In this document: piece after piece, positions 12,311-14,781 of the stretch
How the letters are laid out: every line of letters begins with the position of its first letter
Position numbering within the stretch: position 1 is the first letter of the stretch
NCBI GenBank assembly: GCA_947624915.1
Contig: CANQMF010000020.1
Coordinates: forward strand, 1-14,781
Direction: 5' to 3'
Source: an uncultured Bacilli bacterium
GTDB lineage: Bacteria; Bacillota_I; Bacilli_A; RF39; UBA660
DNA: 14,781 nucleotides
The notes under the pieces: generated by a model
What the model was told of the DNA's origin: nothing
Database searches by the model: none
The model's input: only the letters and a program-made list of their open reading frames with translations
Program-made: the position numbers and the translations under genes

Positions 12311-14112
12311 CAGTATTGTTTTTCCTTTTCTTGTCTAATAACCATATCTAAATAAGTATTTACCAATATATTTAATCCTTCTTTTGATTGTATTACAGTT
12401 TTAGATGGTATTTTTGTTTTTTGGCACATGAGCATTAAACATTTTTCAACTGATAAAGTGCTTGCAAGTTTGGTTCTAGCTCCTTTTTGATTGGTAAAGC
12501 CTTGATAAGATTGTTGTTCTAAAAGCTTTGTGATGGCAAAACGGACTTGTTCTAACCCAGGAAATTGGCATTCGCCACGCTCATATAGAGTTTGAAACTT
12601 TTGATATGTTTCATTAATTGCTTCATCTAATGGTAATGATGGGTCAAGATTAGCGGTCGGAAGTAATTGAACTAGTTGGCGAAAACTGATATTGTTCTTT
12701 TCTAAATATTCATTGATAAAATCTCTAAAAGGTGACGTTACAATTCTAGTACGTAAATTCTCTTTTGATGTTATGTACATTGGATCATTAGTTTTAAGAT
12801 AAGTTTCAATATTATCAATTGCTGCCCCATAACTATCGAAACGAATCGTAAGGAGCTTGATAGCTTCTATTAATAAGTTCAACATTTTGGTTTGTAATTC
12901 TAAATCAATGATTGAAGTTTTTTCTACCTTGGCTGTTGCACATAGGTTGTAATATGTTGAAAAATCCATTCTCCGGCTATTTAAAATATTGAGAATATCT
13001 TGTCTAAAATTACTATTAGTAATCCTATCTCGTACGCCACCAACTCGGCTTAAGTTATATTTATCACCGGTTTTTATGTATAGTTCGATAAGAGCTAGTG
13101 TTTCCTCTTTACTATATTTGGTACACATTTGATTAACCATCCATCTTAATGCACTGGTTATTTCTTCTTCACTCATTTCTTTGTTCATATATCCATATAA
13201 AACGGATGCAAACTGTCCTTCTTGTGCCTTTACTTTTGTAGTATTATTACATTCATTAAAATGGTGATAATAGTGTTCTTCAGTGAAAGAGGGCGAGTGG
13301 GATTTAATGATTAGTGAAGTTATATTAGCATAATTAGTCAAAAGTGAAGGAATGGATAATTGATAACGTTGTGCCTCTTCTTCTAACTTGAAGTCGACAA
13401 TGACTTGTTCCATACCTTCTTTAGATGTGAAATTTTGTACATATGCTGTTACAAAATGATAAAAATCTTCACAATTAACACTTTCTAATTTGTGCTCTTT
13501 TTTTCTTTTTAATAAATATAGACTGATATATTTTGATACCGTATTATTATACGAAACCCTTCCATCAACCGCCATAGCGATTCCATCTTTGTTAAATGTG
13601 AAAGGATTGGGTCTAATCATTCCTCCTTGAATTTGTTTATTTCTTCGAATAAATTCAAGGATTCTATCAGCATCTTCACGTTTAGCAACTCTTATGACAA
13701 TGTCATCAAAACGGATTCTACGACCTATTTTAGAGTGATGAGGTATATTATTATCTCTTAAAAAAGAAAATAATTCTTCAGCACTTTTTTCAATATGTTT
13801 GGCATCTTGCGGAACGTATATTTTAATTTGATCGGGTTGATCGATAACTTCATTATCACGATTAATAAACTGGCAAAAATAACGCCAATTTTCGCTAACA
13901 AAGCATTTGATTTGGGGTTGATTTCTAAAATAATTAATCCATCTTGGGAAACTACTCTGATCTAGACTTACTTTTTGTTCTTCTTTATCAACACCGATAT
14001 TAATTAATTGACTGTATATGTCTCTTTCGTTAGGATCAAAGTTTGGATTTTGAAGCATTGTGTCCCGCCATGCCCATAAAAAGTCATTAATTATTTTTTC
14101 TTTACTGGTCAT
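12310..14112 (-). CDS. Uncharacterised 600-residue protein: possible HopA1/lyase-like domain plus three helical repeats
   Basis: Not recognised as a named family. It has no signal peptide or membrane helix, so it is probably cytoplasmic. Residues 1-90 form a helical N-terminus with several Trp/Phe (FLWAWRDTML, PRWINYFRN). Residues about 96-200 read IKIYVPQDAK, a helix, LRDNNIPHHSKIGRRIRFDD, IVIRV, then PFTFNKDGIAMAVDG. This order resembles the HopA1/lanthipeptide-lyase fold (strand, helix, NxxIPxxxK, RxD, then a Gly-rich active-site segment), but the similarity is by eye only. Residues about 319-595 hold three diverged repeats of about 95 residues, each with a basic RxR(I/L) helix start (RDRITNSNF, RTRIVTSPF, RTKLASTLS). 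It overlaps the small acidic gene upstream by 11 bases and the CNNM gene downstream by one base, so it is in one operon with them. Confidence 0.82.
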   Translation of the reverse strand: MTSKEKIINDFLWAWRDTMLQNPNFDPNERDIYSQLINIGVDKEEQKVSLDQSSFPRWINYFRNQPQIKCFVSENWRYFCQFINRDNEVIDQPDQIKIYVPQDAKHIEKSAEELFSFLRDNNIPHHSKIGRRIRFDDIVIRVAKREDADRILEFIRRNKQIQGGMIRPNPFTFNKDGIAMAVDGRVSYNNTVSKYISLYLLKRKKEHKLESVNCEDFYHFVTAYVQNFTSKEGMEQVIVDFKLEEEAQRYQLSIPSLLTNYANITSLIIKSHSPSFTEEHYYHHFNECNNTTKVKAQEGQFASVLYGYMNKEMSEEEITSALRWMVNQMCTKYSKEETLALIELYIKTGDKYNLSRVGGVRDRITNSNFRQDILNILNSRRMDFSTYYNLCATAKVEKTSIIDLELQTKMLNLLIEAIKLLTIRFDSYGAAIDNIETYLKTNDPMYITSKENLRTRIVTSPFRDFINEYLEKNNISFRQLVQLLPTANLDPSLPLDEAINETYQKFQTLYERGECQFPGLEQVRFAITKLLEQQSYQGFTNQKGARTKLASTLSVEKCLMLMCQKTKIPSKTVIQSKEGLNILVNTYLDMVIRQEKEKQY

Positions 14113-14353
14113 TTGTATTTACCCCACTTAATTCAGCTGTATTTTCCACATCTGTTTGTATAGCATTATAGTCAACTTCTTTAGTTTTAGATAATGCTTC
14201 GTTTATAGCATTAGTATCAATTCTCGTTGTATCTTCAATTTTGTTTAAAGCCCTTTGGCGTTCTTCAGGCGTAATCAAATCTAACTCTAAAACCCCTGGT
14301 TCTAGATCTCGTCCTACTTCTATTTCTTCGCCATCAAAAATTATCTTTGTCAT
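14102..14353 (-). CDS. Small acidic hypothetical protein, 83 residues
   Basis: I do not recognise it. The N-terminus MTKIIFDGEEIEVGRDL looks like a short beta hairpin, followed by a helix with ITPEERQRALNKIED. The C-terminal third is rich in Asn, Thr, Asp and Glu and is probably disordered. It has no cysteine and no membrane segment. The ATG has AGGAGAG five bases upstream. It is the first gene of the minus-strand operon, and its end overlaps the 600-residue gene by 11 bases, which suggests coupled translation and a possible partnership. Confidence 0.8.
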   Translation of the reverse strand: MTKIIFDGEEIEVGRDLEPGVLELDLITPEERQRALNKIEDTTRIDTNAINEALSKTKEVDYNAIQTDVENTAELSGVNTNDQ

Positions 14354-14372
14354 ATTACTCTCCTATATTTAA

Positions 14373-14381
14373 AGTATAACA
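14373..14381 (-). promoter_or_regulatory. Extended -10 promoter of the three-gene minus-strand operon
   Basis: On the minus strand TGTTATACT (14381-14373), an extended -10, lies 19 bases before the ATG of the 83-residue gene. No good -35 is seen. It is divergent from the phosphoketolase promoter. Confidence 0.45.
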
Positions 14382-14427
14382 TATAAAATGATAAAATTAT
14401 ACACAATTAAGACATTGTATGATAAAA

Positions 14428-14433
14428 TATAAT
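14428..14433 (+). promoter_or_regulatory. -10 element of the phosphoketolase promoter
   Basis: Perfect TATAAT at 14428-14433; the -35 at 17 bases (AATTAA) is weak. Transcription would begin near 14440, close to the GGAGG ribosome site at 14441-14445, so the leader would be very short. A more upstream start from TATGAT (14418-14423) is an alternative. Confidence 0.4.
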
Positions 14434-14453
14434 ATAGTATGGAGGAATAAAAA

Positions 14454-14781
14454 ATGGTTGAAAATTTAGACGAGGAAATGATTGATAAAATCAATCGTTA
14501 TTGGAATGCAGCCAACTACTTGTCAGTTGGTCAGTTATATTTATTAGATAATCCATTACTTAAAAGACCTCTTACTTGGAGTGATATTAAAAGTAAGATT
14601 GTTGGTCATTGGGGAACTGTACCGGGGCAAAATTTTATCTATGCCCATTTAAACCGCATTATTAACAAGTATGATCTAGATATGATTTATATTTCTGGGC
14701 CTGGTCATGGAGGAAATTTCATGGTGGCCAACACGTATTTAGAGGGAACTTATAGTGAAATATACCCTAATATAAGTGTTG
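14454..14781 (+). CDS. xfp: Phosphoketolase, N-terminal part (runs off the window)
   Basis: The first 109 codons of a thiamine-diphosphate-dependent phosphoketolase, which cleaves xylulose 5-phosphate (and often fructose 6-phosphate) with phosphate to acetyl phosphate and an aldose phosphate. Visible family marks are [20 protein letters not shown] (16-35), GHWGT (51-55, including the active-site His), [12 protein letters not shown] (57-68) and SGPGHGG (81-87). The family is usually about 790-820 residues, so roughly six sevenths lie outside. The start has GGAGG eight bases upstream. It suggests heterofermentative or pentose-based sugar catabolism. Whether it uses fructose 6-phosphate as well cannot be told from this fragment. 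Confidence 0.95.
   Translation, partial: MVENLDEEMIDKINRYWNAANYLSVGQLYLLDNPLLKRPLTWSDIKSKIVGHWGTVPGQNFIYAHLNRIINKYDLDMIYISGPGHGGNFMVANTYLEGTYSEIYPNISV

Overview
The window is AT-rich chromosomal DNA from a low-GC Gram-positive-type bacterium, most likely an anaerobic, probably gut-associated member of the Bacilli/Mollicutes-related lineages. Evidence: Bacillus-type Shine-Dalgarno sites and sigma-A promoters, tRNA genes with encoded CCA, rubrerythrin (anaerobe), a phosphoketolase, a short archaeal-type prolyl-tRNA synthetase, and an LCP wall-polymer ligase (so it has a cell wall). TGA is used as a stop, which argues against Mycoplasma/Spiroplasma code 4. The species cannot be named from the sequence. 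No phage, transposon, CRISPR array or rRNA was seen.

Layout. 1-153: the end of a tRNA cluster (Asp, Phe). 295-2184: an SDR oxidoreductase and a zinc-ribbon membrane protein, both +. 2198-2442: a complete tRNA-Arg/tRNA-Pro unit with strong promoter and terminator, followed by an inverted partial copy of the tRNA-Pro anticodon arm. 2521-5574 (-): a solitary MvaI/BcnI/MutH-like nuclease, proS and a NUDIX hydrolase. 5575-5929: a divergent promoter region with a palindrome over the -35 elements, a consensus + promoter, a folded leader carrying a T-box-like core, and a small ORF overlapping the next gene. 5930-8592 (+): a dGTPase-like HD hydrolase and an LCP protein with an extra sensor-like domain. 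8641-9162 (-): a membrane-anchored extracytoplasmic thioredoxin-like protein. 9342-11171 (+): an unknown soluble protein and rubrerythrin. 11256-14353 (-): an apparent operon of a small acidic protein, a 600-residue unknown protein and a CNNM/CBS membrane protein whose 5' end is frameshifted. 14454-end (+): the start of phosphoketolase.

How the genes relate. tRNA-Pro and proS lie about 0.9 kb apart. The NUDIX and HD hydrolases are divergent and both fit nucleotide-pool control. Rubrerythrin fits oxygen/peroxide defence. Phosphoketolase fits heterofermentative sugar use. The most novel-looking part is the three-gene operon at 11256-14353: its large protein appears to combine an N-terminal domain with HopA1/lanthipeptide-lyase-like features and three diverged helical repeats, and it is overlapped with a CNNM transporter gene. 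Also worth checking are the orphan nuclease beside tRNA-Pro and the structured leader before the HD hydrolase.
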